Assembly: GCA_001586965.3 (NCBI GenBank)
Contig: LUCW03000570.1
Location: 1-64,000, forward strand
DNA: 64,000 nucleotides
Reading direction: 5' to 3'
From: Sphaeroforma sirkka
Taxonomy: Eukaryota; Opisthokonta; Ichthyosporea; Ichthyophonida
Shown piece by piece: positions 1 to 35,260 of this stretch (its first letter is position 1; every line of letters begins with the position of its first letter). The notes beneath the pieces are model-generated. The model was given only the letters and a program-made list of their open reading frames with translations, was not told the DNA's origin and ran no database searches. Position numbers and translations under genes: made by a program.

Positions 1-70
1 AATAAAAAACCAATATGTTTATCTCATTTGATCTTGATATTTTAGACTGACCGGAGACCGTATTTCTACA
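1..70 (-). repeat. 3' LTR of family-1 element, end piece
   Basis: The first 70 bases match the last 70 bases of the LTR at 6003-6601 and end in the same TTTCTACA. In the minus-strand sense this is the start of the 3' LTR. The rest lies outside the window. Confidence 0.85.
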
Positions 71-3000
71 CAGCCCCAGTAGCTTTTAGGACTACTGACG
101 TACGTGAAGGTACGAAAACGAAACCCAAAGTAAAACGGTTTCGGTCATGGACGGCTTGTCGAGTAAGAGTATGTGCCTATACGTTTAGTATTTGGTCCAG
201 TGATCATTTCCGACGTAGGTACCTTACGTTTATTACTTGGTAAGGTAAAAGCCAAAGGTTGTTCTTCATTAGTAAAGTAAGTTCGAAGAATTTTTCTGCT
301 CTGCTGGTAAGCAGATCAGAAAAGCATAGACACATAGAAAGTAGGCGGCAAATAGAATTTCAGATCTTCAGTTTGTGGTCACCTGAGGAAACCCTTTCCG
401 TTTATCTCGTGTTTTCTTATGTAAACGCATATTCCATTTCTTATTAAAAAATACGAAGGAAGTCGCGAGATTCAAGAAACGCATAGGAGGTTATGCCAAG
501 CTACTGTTCCATCCATAAAACGGGTCTAGTAGTAGAAGTGTAACCGTCTTCGGATGTTTTGTTAATTATATCTTTGGCTTGTGACTCCATAACTGGTATA
601 TCAGAATCAAATGAGCGAGCAGAATGAGAGTTCGGAGGTAGGGATACGGTGAGTGCCTAGATTGGTTGCGCTAGTACCATCAATGTTATTCACTTCGTAA
701 GTATCACTCTTCTCATCATGGTAGGAAATAACAAAAAGGTCCTATCGTCTTAGAAGAGAGTTCGGTAACGTTGGCGTTTCGATTTATAATGTTAACGTAA
801 TCGCCGACTTTGAACTGAACAATGTTCTTAGTGTTATTCCATCGGTCATACGCTTTAAGTAGGACGCGATTCTTGTGCTCGAGTAAACAGGGGTAAACAA
901 CGTTCTGCATATGCTCGATCTTTTGTAGCCACGGGGTAGCGTGTTTCTCGGGCGCAGTTTTATCAAACGTTGCTTATAATTCACTATAGCGGCCAAAGAA
1001 ATAGTGAAACGGAGTGTTCCAGTTTGAGGATTCATGCAGTTATTGTCTGAACCCATTTCAAATGATGAGGCCACATATCCTCAACGTCGTCTAGTGCGGT
1101 ACGCAAGAGTTTCTTAAGTTCTCTATGACGTGTCCTCATTTGCACCCTGCGTTTGAGGTTTGTAAGGAACACCACGCCTATGAGTCATGCCTGATACACG
1201 ATATAAGTGCCTCCATTACGTCGGTACAAAACTCACTACCGTTATCAGAACAGAGTACTCGGGAAAAACCGAAGTCATTAAAGACGTGATAGCATAATTC
1301 TGCCACTGTTTGTGGACGTTTGTTCGGTATTGCATAAAGCAAGTTATAGCCCGAAGCCACACATAAGAAATGACAGATATATACATCGCCAGTATGTTTG
1401 GATCGCGGGAGTTTAACCAAATCGACTATGACTCGGCGCATCGGTTGGTATTCTGTCACACTTTTTTAGGGGTGCCCAACCGTATCGCTTGATCTGGTTC
1501 TTTTCACAATCAGTACAGCGTCGGTATACTTCACGTATGGTTTCTTTCAGCGCCGGGTGATCAAGCCCTGCACGAATAGCCATTTTATAAGTATGCTCAT
1601 ATGCTCGATGCGTTAAATTATGTATAATTTTAACTCTACTTTCGAGAGCTCCTCTAAGTCAGTCAGATTCTGCGTAACGCTGGCTGGATGAACCATAGCC
1701 CTGTTGGAAAGGGCAACCTCAGTATCAGGAGGGGTAGAGTCCTGAGATACATAATTGACAACATTGGATTGTTGAAGTATCTTCTTCAGTTGTTTCGCAA
1801 CTCCTGGCTGTTCTTTAAGCAGCGCTTTAAGTAGTCGAGTGCGAGCTTCAGGTTCTCTTAGAGTTTTGAGTCTTTTGATCCATGGCCTTAGCTAGTTCCA
1901 TGTTTTTTACGATCTAATGCCGTTTCAATCGGCATTACCTCGACTGCAATCTTGTTGGGTGCATGTGTTGTACGAGTCTTGAGCTTTTGTTCAAACTCTT
2001 TGGACCCCTCTAGTTTAGCTAAGAATTCGGTTGAGGGTTTCCACTTAGTGGTACCTGCAGGACCGATGCGACAAACAATGGTGTGTTTCCAAGGTGTCTT
2101 CTTAATAGAATAGGATCCTGATACAAAAACGTGTCGGTTTCACGGTCGACATAAATAGGTTCGTCTTGAATCATATTAATTGAATCACGTATCCATGGGT
2201 CGGAGTTACGTAAGGGACAACACAGCGTAATGGTAGATTTAGTAATATTAACATAATTTAACAACTGTACGATAAGTTGACAAGGTGGGTTAGCCCACGC
2301 ATTATGCTTTGATAAGTCAAGCTGAAATGCATCACCTTTAGGATGAGTCAACGACCTATATTCAGAAACCTGTTTGTTATGTTCTGCGGCGAACATATCA
2401 ACAGTAAATGGACCCCATCGTGATTGAGCGAGGTTAAACCATTTCTTATTTAGCATCCAATCGGTTGCTAATAACTCCTTCACTGTTTTCTGGTAGTCGG
2501 GCACAAGTCGAGAGAGCATGTCAGGAAGATGGTTATGTATTCCTGGTATGTGTGTTATATTAAAAGCGAACTTGGCAATAATGCCATGCCAGCGGCTCAC
2601 CAACTGTGAGTCAGGGTTCATATCTTTTAAGTATGTTAAAGACTTTTGATCACAGGCGACAGTAAAGTAACTTCTATAAAGGTAGTCTTTAAACTGTCTA
2701 AGCGCAGTATTTATAGCAAGGAGCTCTTGTTTAACGGTAGGGTAATTCCGTTGACTCTTATTATAACTCTTGCTAAAGAATTGTATGTAGCGCGGTTTAC
2801 CATTTATCGTTTGGTAAAGCACTCCACCTACCGCTCGATCTGAAGCGTCGGTTGCTACTTGAATGAGACACCATCCACAGGGTACTGCATGATGGGTGCG
2901 TCCATTACTTTACTTTTGACTAGTTTAAATGCATCATCACATTCTTTAGTCCAAAGCTTTCCCAAAGGTCCTTTGTGCAGCCGTAGGTGACTGAAAGGCT

Positions 3001-6000
3001 TTAAGTAATGAGAAAGATGCGGTACCGAATCCGAGAAGAAGTTAACAATCCCACACACAGAGTTCACATCTCTTCCAGTAATTGGTGTTGATAAATCCAA
3101 CAGAAACTGTTTCTTGCCAGGATCAATTTCTACCCCTGCTGCAGATACTTTGTAGCCAAGTAAGTGTATAGTATCTTTAGCAAAAGAACACTTGTCTTCA
3201 TTAATCTTAAGTTTAGCATGATTAAGTCGCTTTAAGACTTCTTTAACGAGTTTAGCATGTTCATGTGCTGTCTTTGTAAAAAATAACTATATCATCTAAA
3301 TAGACTGATACGTTATACGACAGGTCCGCAAATAGTTCCATCATAACTTGTTGGAAGAAAGAAGGTAACATGTGTAAGCCTTCAGGTGCACCTTTAAACT
3401 GGTACTTCTTACCTTGCCAAGTAAAGGAAAGGTATTTCCTATGAGGCTCAAATATTTGTAGTTGATGGAATGCGGCTTTTTAAGTCTATCTTGGAAAAGA
3501 TAGTCGCACCTCCATTTTGCGTAGTATCTCGCTTATCTTAGGTAAGGAAAGCTATGTTGCGGAATTAGTTTGTTGATTGGCGACAGGTCTAGTACTACTC
3601 TTGTTTTACTAAACGTTCCATCAGATTTATATTGATCGACCGCTAAGAGAGCTAAGTTAACTGGGGTTGCATCATAATTGATTTCAATTAGACCCTGTTT
3701 TAACCAATCTTCGATTTGGGTTTTGACAACGTCTTTGTGTCTCCAACTCACGTAGTTATGTGAAGGACACTTTAACTTAGAGAAGTCGACGTTTGTTAAG
3801 TCAAGCTTAACGTACCCGTTAGAGAACTTAAAAATACACCGGTCAGTTATTGCAATCTTTCTGTTTTGAATAATTAAGTCCATAATTATATCGGTAAAGT
3901 GCGGAATCATATCCTTTGCTTCACCTTCCGGAGGTTTAGGTATCTTTAACATATTATCATCTGACTGATCTTTATTCGGGTCTAGCCCATTAGGCAGACC
4001 AGTGAGTGTTATACCTAAACTGAGAAGATCAGTCATACCTATAATTAAATCGTATTTCTGAGACATGTCAGTAACGATTAGGTGAGTCTTCACTTCTCTT
4101 CTATCTTACAGCATTATGTGTGCATAGTCAATGGCTTGTTCGCAAGTAGTAACTTTGCCATTTCCCAAGATTAAATCAGTTGTTTCGTTATGGACAGCCA
4201 TATCTGTAGCGTAGGCTACTCGGCGTGAGATAGCAGAGACTTCAGCCCCTGGATCAAATAGTGCCATAACTTTTTCTCCATTTACGAAAACTGTTTGAAA
4301 GATACGTTCATCTCCTTTGGTATAGATTTTATTGAACATTTTCTCATAATCTTGCTCTAGTGCGCACATATGGTACTGTCAGTGCTTAACTTGGACGTCC
4401 GGTAAGTCCTTGCAATCCTCTTTGTGCCAACCGTTAGTACCCTTTCAAGTAGCACACTCTTTCATATAGTGTCCAAAATCTGGCTTGCCTGGTGCACACT
4501 TAACAGGGTCGTGTCTACCATTCCACTTGCCATTACGTTTTGTGAGGTTGTAACCACACTTCTTGCAAGGCGCTCTCACCTTCTTATCACCTTTCGGTTC
4601 GGTAGAAGTAGAGCCAGTACCCCTCCAGTAGGAGTGCGAGGGTTTCTTAGTACTACGCGCAGTATTAGTCTCTACTGCGTTTCGCTTAGTGGGCTGGGTG
4701 TAGCTCGTGGTACTAAGTACTCTAGTAGAGGAATTGGTATGCTTGTGTACTATCTTCTCAAAGACAGACCAAGGCATAGATCGCAAATCACCATAGGCGA
4801 TGATGTCATCATTGACTTTCTTAAAGAGGTTAGCTCCCAGAGTCTCCATCATCTGACAAATTAATAAATATTCGCCAGTATAGGAACGACCACCCATCCG
4901 AGTATTCATATGTGTCATATGAGCTAGAGCACCTCGAATAGTGGTATCGTTCGCAAAGAACTTGCGAGACTCTAGAAGTTCACGGTCACGTGCATCTTCA
5001 AAAAAAAGGTGTTAAGTATATTATCACGAAACTGGTGCCAGGGTAGGGCTTTCCAGTTGGGCTCATGAGCCTTCAAGATAGTTCGCCATTCACCTGGCTC
5101 ACAGAAATGAATAAAGGCATTCATCATCTGCTTATCCTTAAGGCTGGCAGACTCCTTAAGTTGGTCGAAAGCCTTCAGTGTCTCCACTGTACTCTCATTA
5201 GTAGAGAAATCGACCACAGCCTGCGCGTTACCTAGCTGCTTTATAAAGCTTGGTTCTAAGTGTTCACGAGGCTCATGCTCAGTGATACGGGCTGCTAGTG
5301 CCAAGATGGTGTATATTTCCTTTCTCTTGTTATCGATTAGATAGGCCCAGAATTTTCTTCTTCTTCGGTATAGGAAGAATATCAGTCAAGTGGGACACGA
5401 TAAAGGGGTCCACAACTGCTGCTGCCGCTACCTCCTTCAAGAGCGCTTCAGTGCGGTTCAATTGGCGTCGAGATTGAGAGGATCCAACCACTCGTTGTCG
5501 AGTTATGGCGTCCTCAGCTTCGGCCCCAAGATTTGAGCTGAATGGAATGGCTTCTCCATCGATGGCGAAACCGAAATTTTCGGACAGGTCCAATACTTCC
5601 TTTTCACCCGGATTTGTGCTGGAGTGTCCTTTAGATGTGGAGTTATAATGCCCCCGACATTCGTATCCACGAATTTTCCAGCCTTTCGACGTTTATCCCC
5701 AATATATGACGGCACGTGGTCAGGGAGCAAGCTGGGGTCCTGAGCTTTACTCCTAGGTGATACACGGACGCTGGCGAGCCTTTCCGCGGTAGTAGATACC
5801 TCTTCTTCCAAGGCTTTAGGATCCGACGAGTCATCCTCAGAATAATCCTCTGTACCAACCTCAGAATTTGCTTCCCCAACAGTTTCCTCGGCAGGCTCAA
5901 CTCCAGACAGGCTAGGTGTTTCCACAGGGACCTCAGGAACCTCGGCAGGCTTAACAGGCTTAGAGCTAGCGGCTTCCTTGCCTTTAGAATAACTGAAAAA

Positions 6001-6002
6001 TA

Positions 6003-6601
6003 TGTACATTTCGATGGAATATTACAAGGTTTCAAACTATATTAAACTAAAATACAATTTAGTCAGTTAGGATTTAGCAGTGGTAGCTTGTGTAAGAATG
6101 ATCGGGACTGCCGCTTGTTAAGAGCCTTAATATCCTCGATTACACAGGACGTATCTCTAGCTGTTCTTTATTAAATAATTTTCACTAGAAGTACTAAGCG
6201 TTCATGACCACTTGCCTAATTTGTAAATAGACATAATAACGTAAGTCACGTTAATACATTAGCTGATATAAATAAAGTTCCATCTGAAGAAAAGTTAAAA
6301 TAAGAAAATGACTTATTGGATTATGGAGATTGGCGGAAGACCAAAACCTGTAAGTAGTAGTTCAGAGATTATAAAATTTAGTTTATAATATCCTACATCT
6401 ACTATCGTCTCAAATAGGTCCAAGTAAATGAGTCATACTAAATACTCGGGCTATTGGAGCCATCAAAGTGAATGAATTTAGAACACTTTGGAAATATTGG
6501 AAAAAGAGCTTGTACTAAATTATTTAAAATACAAATAAAAACCAATGTATTATCTCAATTGATCTTGATATTTTAGACTGACCGGAGGCTGTATTTCTAC
6601 A
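6003..6601 (-). repeat. 5' LTR of family-1 element
   Basis: A 599-bp LTR. In + orientation it begins TGTACATTTCGATGG and ends TTTCTACA, so both ends carry the short inverted TGTA/TACA termini expected of LTRs. The same sequence recurs at 47059-47558 and about 48486-49053, and its inner end recurs at 1-70. The gag leader starts directly to its left, which makes it the 5' LTR of the minus-strand element. Confidence 0.85.
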
Positions 6602-7736
6602 CGTTCACGAGGTTCACGCTCAGTGCTATGGACTGCTAGTAACAAGATGGAGTCTATCTCCTTTCTCTTGTTATCGATTAGATAGCGAATTTTATCCGCT
6701 TTCTTATCGTCAAGGTCAGAGTCATTCAATAGACGGTCCTCAAGGACTTGCATACCAGAACGTAATAGCCTGAGACGTTGTTGTCTGGTTCTCACTTCCT
6801 CGCCTTCAGTGCTAGAGTAGGTACTCTCTAGTGAGGTACTGGTATAACGATTACCAAAGTCGTGATTACCAGGATTAGATGGTAAACGAGGATCGATGTT
6901 ATGAGGGTGGTAAGCCTAATCGATCTCCATTCGATCATAGCCTCTGACAGGGTCAGGTTTGTTGAGAGGGTGGTCGATTGTAGCTTCCAAGCTATAGAGA
7001 TTGAATCTTACTTCACCAGCGGTAACTGGCTCAGTGATAACCCTATTGGTTAGTAAACCAGAGGGCCTAATGCTTGATCCCCGGCTCGGAATATTTTTTT
7101 TTTGTATGGAAGAATATCGGCCATGTGGGATAAGATCAAAGGGTCAGAAACTGCGGCAGCGGCTAGCTCCTTTGAAAGCTCATTTTTTTGCGGTTCAAAT
7201 GACGTTGAGATTGAGAAGATCAAATCACTCGTTGTTGAGTTATGGCGTCCCCAACATTTGTGTCTTCCGCCCCAACATTCGGTGGCGAGGTATTCAGTGG
7301 CCAGGCATGCAATAAAATTTTACGAAATGGAACGCCGCCATCTTTGTTGATAGGTGGTTTGGGCTAACTTTTAGTAATAATAATCTGTCGATCTCGAGAC
7401 GATTCCTCAACTTGTTCAGGAGATATAGCTTCTCCAATATCTGACTTTCCGCGGTCAAATGGCGAGCTGATGCCCTGGGCCACACTACTAAGAGACACAC
7501 GGACACTCGCGATCCTTTCCGTGGCAGCTGAGACCTCGTCTTCTACTATCTTTAGGATCCGACGAGTCATCCTCAGAGTTTTCAACAGAACCAAGCACAG
7601 AAACGGCGTCCTCTACAGCTTCAACGGCAGGCTCAGTACCAGACGAACTAGCGTCCTCAGTACCCTCAGAACCCTCAATAGGCTTAGCAGGATTAGAGCC
7701 GGCGGCTCCCTTACCTTTAGAATTTCCTTTAGCCAT
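6602..7736 (-). pseudogene. gag remnant of an older family-1 relative
   Basis: Minus-strand reading frames here resemble the gag of the neighbouring element. The N-terminal part begins MAKGNSKGKGAAG at 7736, close to the MAKGTSKGKGAAS start at 47798, and 6602-6800 resembles the gag stretch around 5250-5340. The family-1 LTR abuts it at 6601/6602, so the intact-looking element landed inside this relic. It is broken, and the right side fades into low-complexity sequence. Confidence 0.75.
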
Positions 7737-7833
7737 AGTAATAGATCAAAAACAGAAAAACTGATAAGGCCTAGGTATAGAAACTAGCGTGTAGCTTACT
7801 TTGGGGGGTAGTATAGTCACTATGAGGGGTAGC

Positions 7834-8969
<1,136 letters not shown>

Positions 8970-9306
8970 TTTGTTACTTGGCACCAAACCAAGGGCAATT
9001 GATCAAAGTCCTCGTATATTGTTTTCGTTAGGCCTTCCTGATGCACCCTACGTCGCCCTACATCTATACCTGCACCATCTACAGGATCCTTTCTTGCGTT
9101 TCTGGACCCGTTTTGGATTAACTACGCGTATCATTGTGTACTGAATGAGTGAACAAGTCTGTGTGTCTGAAACTTGAAGCTTCTCTTCGTGTTTAAAAAA
9201 ACAGTGATCATGCTAAATACATATATATTTACTCTAAATACATTTCCGTCAAATATTTTTTTAAATAAAATAGTGTGAAGACGTTAGTATAACAAGGCGC
9301 ACTTTG

Positions 9307-9386
9307 CGCGCTTTTTTTCTTTCCCCTTTTTCTCCCCTCTACTTTCTCACTTTCCCCCCCTTCCCCACCCGTGATTTAATCCAAAG
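9307..9386 (+). promoter_or_regulatory. pyrimidine tract before ASH1-type gene
   Basis: About 65 bases of nearly unbroken C/T (9310-9369) lie 170-240 bases upstream of the first methionine codon. It could be a promoter or initiator region. It could also be the polypyrimidine tract of an acceptor, because an AG follows at 9385-9386 and the first exon's frame stays open from there. The sequence alone does not decide between these. Confidence 0.35.
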
Positions 9387-9553
9387 TACTCGCTGCGCTC
9401 ACACCTGATATATCCAAAAAATCGAAATTTAGCATATTTACGGCTCGGTCCTGTGTAGTAGATACGGCGAAGCTTGTCGAGCTACCCGGAACATACCCCC
9501 TAGCGCAATGCATCGAGGCGTCATCCGAATCGGCAACGGTTATCCCACAGCCG

Positions 9554-30261
<20,708 letters not shown>

Positions 30262-30289
30262 CCATTCAGTAAAAATTGTCCCACAAATT

Positions 30290-31130
30290 TAACTGAGAGA
30301 GAGTTCTGAGAGACTTCAGTGATATCTTCCACAGTAACCGCTGAGTAGTATATCGAATGAACAAGAGTCTAGAAGCCGTACACCCGAGAAGTGCCTGGGA
30401 GGAGGTAATAAAGTCTTCCACTATCACATCCGAAAAGTACATTCACTGGGTATGATGGAATAAGAGAGGTGTGCAGCCGAGAAGCGTCCTGGGTGAGTGT
30501 AGTTGGATTCTCTCCTATAACCACCGAGCAGTAATTGTTGCATAGGCGGGGTGAATTAATCATAGGGAGCAGCCGAGAATTGTCTTGGCGAACTATCTTG
30601 GGATCTGGCACAATGCATTCGAGAAAGTTGTCAAAGGAGTGCAATTGAGAGATACGTTTCCTCAAGATTATAATTGCGCAGTTCCTTGGCAAGTGTAGCA
30701 CGAGCCTCTAATCGATACATTCGAGAAGTGTATTGAATGTGGGTGGTAACATCAATAAAAATCAACGCACGAACACAACCAACCGAACAGCATTTGTGAA
30801 GAACACTCACACAAAATACAAATGAGCAGTTTGTTCTCTGAGTGAGATGAAAGCTAGTGACCGTGTACTTGGAATGGTCGCGTAGAAAGTGCGTGTGTGA
30901 ACGATCCTCAACATGTGAGAAGGACCTCAAACGAATGAATTATAGCACAAGATATTCCTCCCCAAAAATGAGCAGAAGCGCTCATGCCCTGGGGGTTCGG
31001 AAACTACGATCGTCCACAGAACTTTCGAGAAGAATTTATTACTTTAAATTGAATACAGGAATACTTTCTGCGAAAATAACCGCGAACAGTACCTAAAGAA
31101 TACTAGCAGGTTCCTCTCGAGAGGTGTATC
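30290..31130. repeat. degenerate 47-bp minisatellite after ASH1
   Basis: A CCGAGAAGTG-like core recurs at about 30333, 30383, 30429, 30476, 30523, 30572, 30618, 30670 and 30720 with 46-52 bp spacing, often followed by CTGGG or TTGGC. More decayed copies (for example 31023 and 31105) run to about 31130. It begins within 30 bases of the ASH1 stop, so it probably forms part of the 3' UTR. No reading frame follows the repeat. Confidence 0.75.
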
Positions 31131-32690
31131 TGAATTGACTGAAATGTTTGATAAGTACATGCACAAATTGTTTAACGGTTTGCAATCCATATCCAAATCA
31201 CGCTTAAACCGAGAAGCACATGAACGGTGCAGAATGAATTCGTTTACAAACATGAGATCAGATAGTAAATACCCTGAATCTCAAACAATCAATACATACA
31301 CATGTTTTAAATCTTAAACATATCATGCAAATACATATATACCTAAGACCTACCCAGGGATGTGTACGTGAGCTTATGGGGAGTGTTTTCTACACGAAAT
31401 ACATAAAGCGGCATATATTGCATTGCAATATTTTGGGTTTCAAACCTAGATACCGATTTTGTTAAAAAAACCGGCTCAATTCAGTTCGAGGTTGCGGGTA
31501 GTGATATCGGTGGCGCGCACGCTGGCCATTCAAATGAATACATATTTTCGATATCGTCTGTATTTAAAATATAGGCTTAAAATACTTTGATATATGCTCG
31601 AATTTATTCTATTGCATCTCAGTAGTGTCGAATAGGTCTAGTGATGACATGACAGCTAGATGAAGTTTTGTCTGACCTGAATTCGAGATTGGGTATTGCA
31701 CACTTATTGTCTAGAACAAGAGAATAGGGATAATATTATTTATTGGGCGGCACTTAGGAAGTGGAATTTTGTTACATTTTTTAACTAGTTTAGTGCACCC
31801 GCCGTTTCCACATTTCCGTTTATAAAAACCATTGTAGTAAACATTTATCGTCATTACAGGTTCGCAAAAATGCTGTGTTGATGAAGAGAATATCATTCAG
31901 GACTCAGATGCACATATTTTATACTAAAAACATTCCTCAAACTAGCTATTTCTAGCTACATGTGTATTTAAACTACCTACTGTTTGGTAGCGGCCGACGA
32001 GACCAAGAGTTCGGTACCTGACACAGCCGAACAGTCATGGGTTGACACACTGAAACTTGATCTGCATGGAGAAATGGTCCATGGGTGTTGGAGTGTAGAT
32101 GTGTACGCCAGTGGTGACTTATTGTAAGTAAAAGAACTTGTATGGTCTTGGCGGGTTCTGGTTAGTTGTCCGTATCTTCTCGTGAACAGGATGCTAGTGA
32201 GGAGATGAGAAGTCAAGGCGAAGGACAAGCACTAGAAACTTGGGGTGATTTTAAGTGATCCTGGACTAGTCGAGACCTGGATAGGATATAGCCTCAGGAG
32301 GACCTAACAACTAAAAAAAACCGAACGTCGACAAGCCCTTTTACTTTGAAATGTTACAATTGGTTGTACCGGGATTGTTGAGCACCGGATTGTTTTCCGA
32401 AGTTCACACGACAGTTAGCGCCAATTTTGCTTTATTGTCGACTATGAGTATCTGGTTTCAATACTATCGGGTTGGGTAAGAACAAAGATCAGTCTAGTAA
32501 TATTAAGTTCAAACCTTGGAGAAATCTGGATGGGGAAGACACATAGCTACATTCATGGTTTAGCAAGTGACAATGAAAGCTAAGAGAAGATATCCGCCGG
32601 TGCTTTCGGCGACCAACTGCCAACATTTCTCACACCATGTAGATTTAATTTCCTCGGAAATGTTGGACCAGAGCTTATGATGCTTGACAG
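31131..32690. other. intergenic, no gene recognised
   Basis: AT-rich sequence with only short, unconvincing frames. The one point of note is an exact reverse copy at 31725-31744 of a 20-mer also present at 49531 and 50382. Confidence 0.6.
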
Positions 32691-35260
32691 GAAATATTGG
32701 GAGATGGACTTTCACAACTGGACAGGTCTATGATACACTTCGGGTGAATGGAAAGCCCATGCGCACACTCATTTACATGGGCGCGAACCGGTCGGTCATC
32801 ACTCAGGTATCCGCACGTAGGCACAACTTTCCGTCACACAGGACGATACCAACGATGTAGCCCAGCCGGGAGTGGCATACAAATTGATGGCGGGTATTTA
32901 CTTCCATGTTAACATGACAGGGAGAATGATTTTTGTAGTAATTTAGGTGAATGACTGAACCAACCAACCTAGCACTGGGTTAGTAGGTTCAGTTTTTTAC
33001 CTGATATGCTACAAGGCCGGGAAGGCCGCGTGTTCGAGTCATGTCTTGTGTAAATCTTGTGATGGGAGCAAATTGACTACTCTAGTTTGGCCGCAGTTCA
33101 GTGTAAAGTTGGCTTAACCAGGCTGACTATGTCTTACTAATCTTCAAATTGACGGAAATACGTTGTACCTTGACTACATCAAGACATTTGTTTGTTTTTA
33201 AGACTGCGCCAGCATTAGCCATATTTGAGGTTAACAATGTTGACGGCTCGAGTGCCCTAAATATTGGCTAAATCAAATCCCAACAACTTAAATCCTAATT
33301 CGTCGCATACGTAAGGCTACTACACCTCTTGTCCTAGAAGTTCAAAAAGTCTCGGGATGTACAAACATATGATAATATATGCTACACAACATATTTGGCA
33401 GAAGGGGCACAATATGTCTACCACCATCAGCATTTGATGACCCAGGCGTATTGAAAGCTTTTAATAAGAAGTTTCGTAAACGCCTACACAAAATTTTGGC
33501 TGATTCTAAAACGGTCGTGTACACAAACAAACATCCTGATGTTCATTGTATATCCGCAAAAAAAAGATAAAATCATATTCATTCCAAACTTTAAAGATCA
33601 CATCATATTTGCACCTCCTAAAGGTTAGAAACACGTCCTGTTCACCATCGAGGACCACAAATACCTAAACCGGAACGTAACAGAGTAACCGAGTAACTTA
33701 TAAGTTTATAAATACATTATCTGGGAACAAATACAAGTATTGAAACTAATATATGATCGAACCCCGTTTCTCGTTCTCGCTCGTGCAATTCATGCGAGAT
33801 TTTTGAGACTATGTGATTTATCACCACATATAAACCAACATTGGAATTTTCAAGCTGAGAGGGGGCTGTGTAAAAGTAGCGGGTTCCTAATAGTAGTAGC
33901 ACATATTTACGTAAATCTGAAATTCTGAAATACAATATGAATCACGTAAGGTAGATATTTGCAATAAACAAAACGATATAAGTTCGGACTTCTAAAAATG
34001 CAAAAGTACAAAAGAGTATAGAGACTCTGCTGTGAACATTCGGAGGTTTTTCTTGAACTTGAAGATTTCCATCCAACATTGAATTTATATAAGACAAGAT
34101 ATCAGGCAAAGTTTGAGACTTGGTATATTTTCAAATACTCAACACATAGCAAGATAATCTACTGTGACGTAGGACATATTGAGTCCTCCTGGCCAGCCAA
34201 CCATTTGTACCCTTCTATGTCTTAAATGGGATAGAGAACTAGGTATCACGCGATGGGGCTCTGGCTCTAAGTGCAGTGAAATTACTGCTCTTTTCTGAAT
34301 GTTTTGGTTCTAGGTGTTTTGATTTTTCTTTTCTTTTTCTTAGATTGGATTTAGAATTCGTTTATTGATAACTACTATTGGAGGATTGTTTTTAGTTTAG
34401 TTGTTGACACCATATAAATTTAGACCGAAGTAATGAGTGGTCAGAGCGGAACTACATTAACAAGTCTTGTCTAAAATACCCTGATATTTAGCTCGTTGCC
34501 GAGGAATTCAACGTATATCGTTTAACTTAACGTTTAGTACGATATAGTCTGCCTGTTTAGCCAACTTTACACCTTTACGTTTTACGTATGTCAGAATTTC
34601 AAATTTACGCAAACATGTGTTTCTACTATGAGGAACCCGCTTTTTTACAAGGTTGCGCTCATATAGTTCGAGAGTAGCTCAGAATACGACCAAAGCAAAC
34701 AATAGACCACTTCTCAAGTGCTCTCAAGTGCAAATCTCTCAGCTAGTTAGAAGTCCTAGGCTGAGATCAGAACTCGCATTGAGTCTTTAATTCATATTTT
34801 GTGTTTCTTCACTAGACTCAAATTCTACTTGAATGTTTTTCTCTCACACAAGGGTCCCGGTATTATCTACCAGTAATTCCGCTATATTTCTGATGACTCT
34901 AATATCAGGAATATTTGATCCGGATCCCAAAACTTGGTATTTGATAATTCTGTGGTTTTAGGTTTTGGATTAACGTTTTGATAATTTTGTCCTTTGATGC
35001 TAGATATTTACAAGAAAACCTGTTTTATGAATGGGACAATAGCATGGCTAACATCCGATGCGCTTCGTGAATCCCGCAACTTCCTTTGAACCTTTAAAAC
35101 GAAATAGAATGAGATAAACGGAAGGGCTTTCCTCAGGTTACTACAACCCGTGATGAATCTCAAATTCCCGATCTGCCAATTAATGCTTATCTAGCAAAAT
35201 CTGCTGACAAACAGAAAAACTTCTTCAGACTTAATAACTATTGGAGAACAACCTTTGGCT
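32690..35260 (+). pseudogene. faint LTR-retrotransposon relic
   Basis: Around 32730-32830 a + frame resembles a Ty3/gypsy aspartic protease (VNGKPMRTL, GANRSVIT). Around 35090-35250 the sequence resembles the 3' end of the family-1 element in the opposite orientation (compare about 285-430: a shared CCTGAGGAAA and CCGTTTATCTC, and CAGAAAAA-TTCTTC). Between them I recognise nothing. It is heavily decayed and probably the oldest LTR relic in the window. The outer limits are guesses. Confidence 0.4.

Larger units (their letters stand above)
1..6601 (-). mobile_element. Ty3/gypsy LTR retrotransposon, family 1, broken
   Basis: This is a minus-strand Ty3/gypsy element whose left LTR is cut by the window edge. 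Reading leftwards from the right LTR the order is gag (about 6009-4445, with a cysteine/histidine knuckle near 4480-4590), aspartic protease (about 4369-4020, DPGAEVSAIS-type active-site region), reverse transcriptase (about 4000-2860), RNase H (about 2820-2500), a short extra VDMFA-type domain (about 2430-2150) and integrase (about 1460-720). Protease before RT before RNase H before integrase is the Ty3/gypsy order. The element is broken, with roughly ten reading-frame breaks, so it is a fossil. The LTR sits inside a related gag remnant on the right, so it inserted into an older relative. Confidence 0.88.

Noticed and set aside
32985-33055. Possible tRNA or SINE head: TTCGAGT loop with a five-pair stem and a GGCC variable-arm-like hairpin
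   Set aside because: No acceptor stem or clear anticodon arm can be formed, so I do not call an RNA gene.
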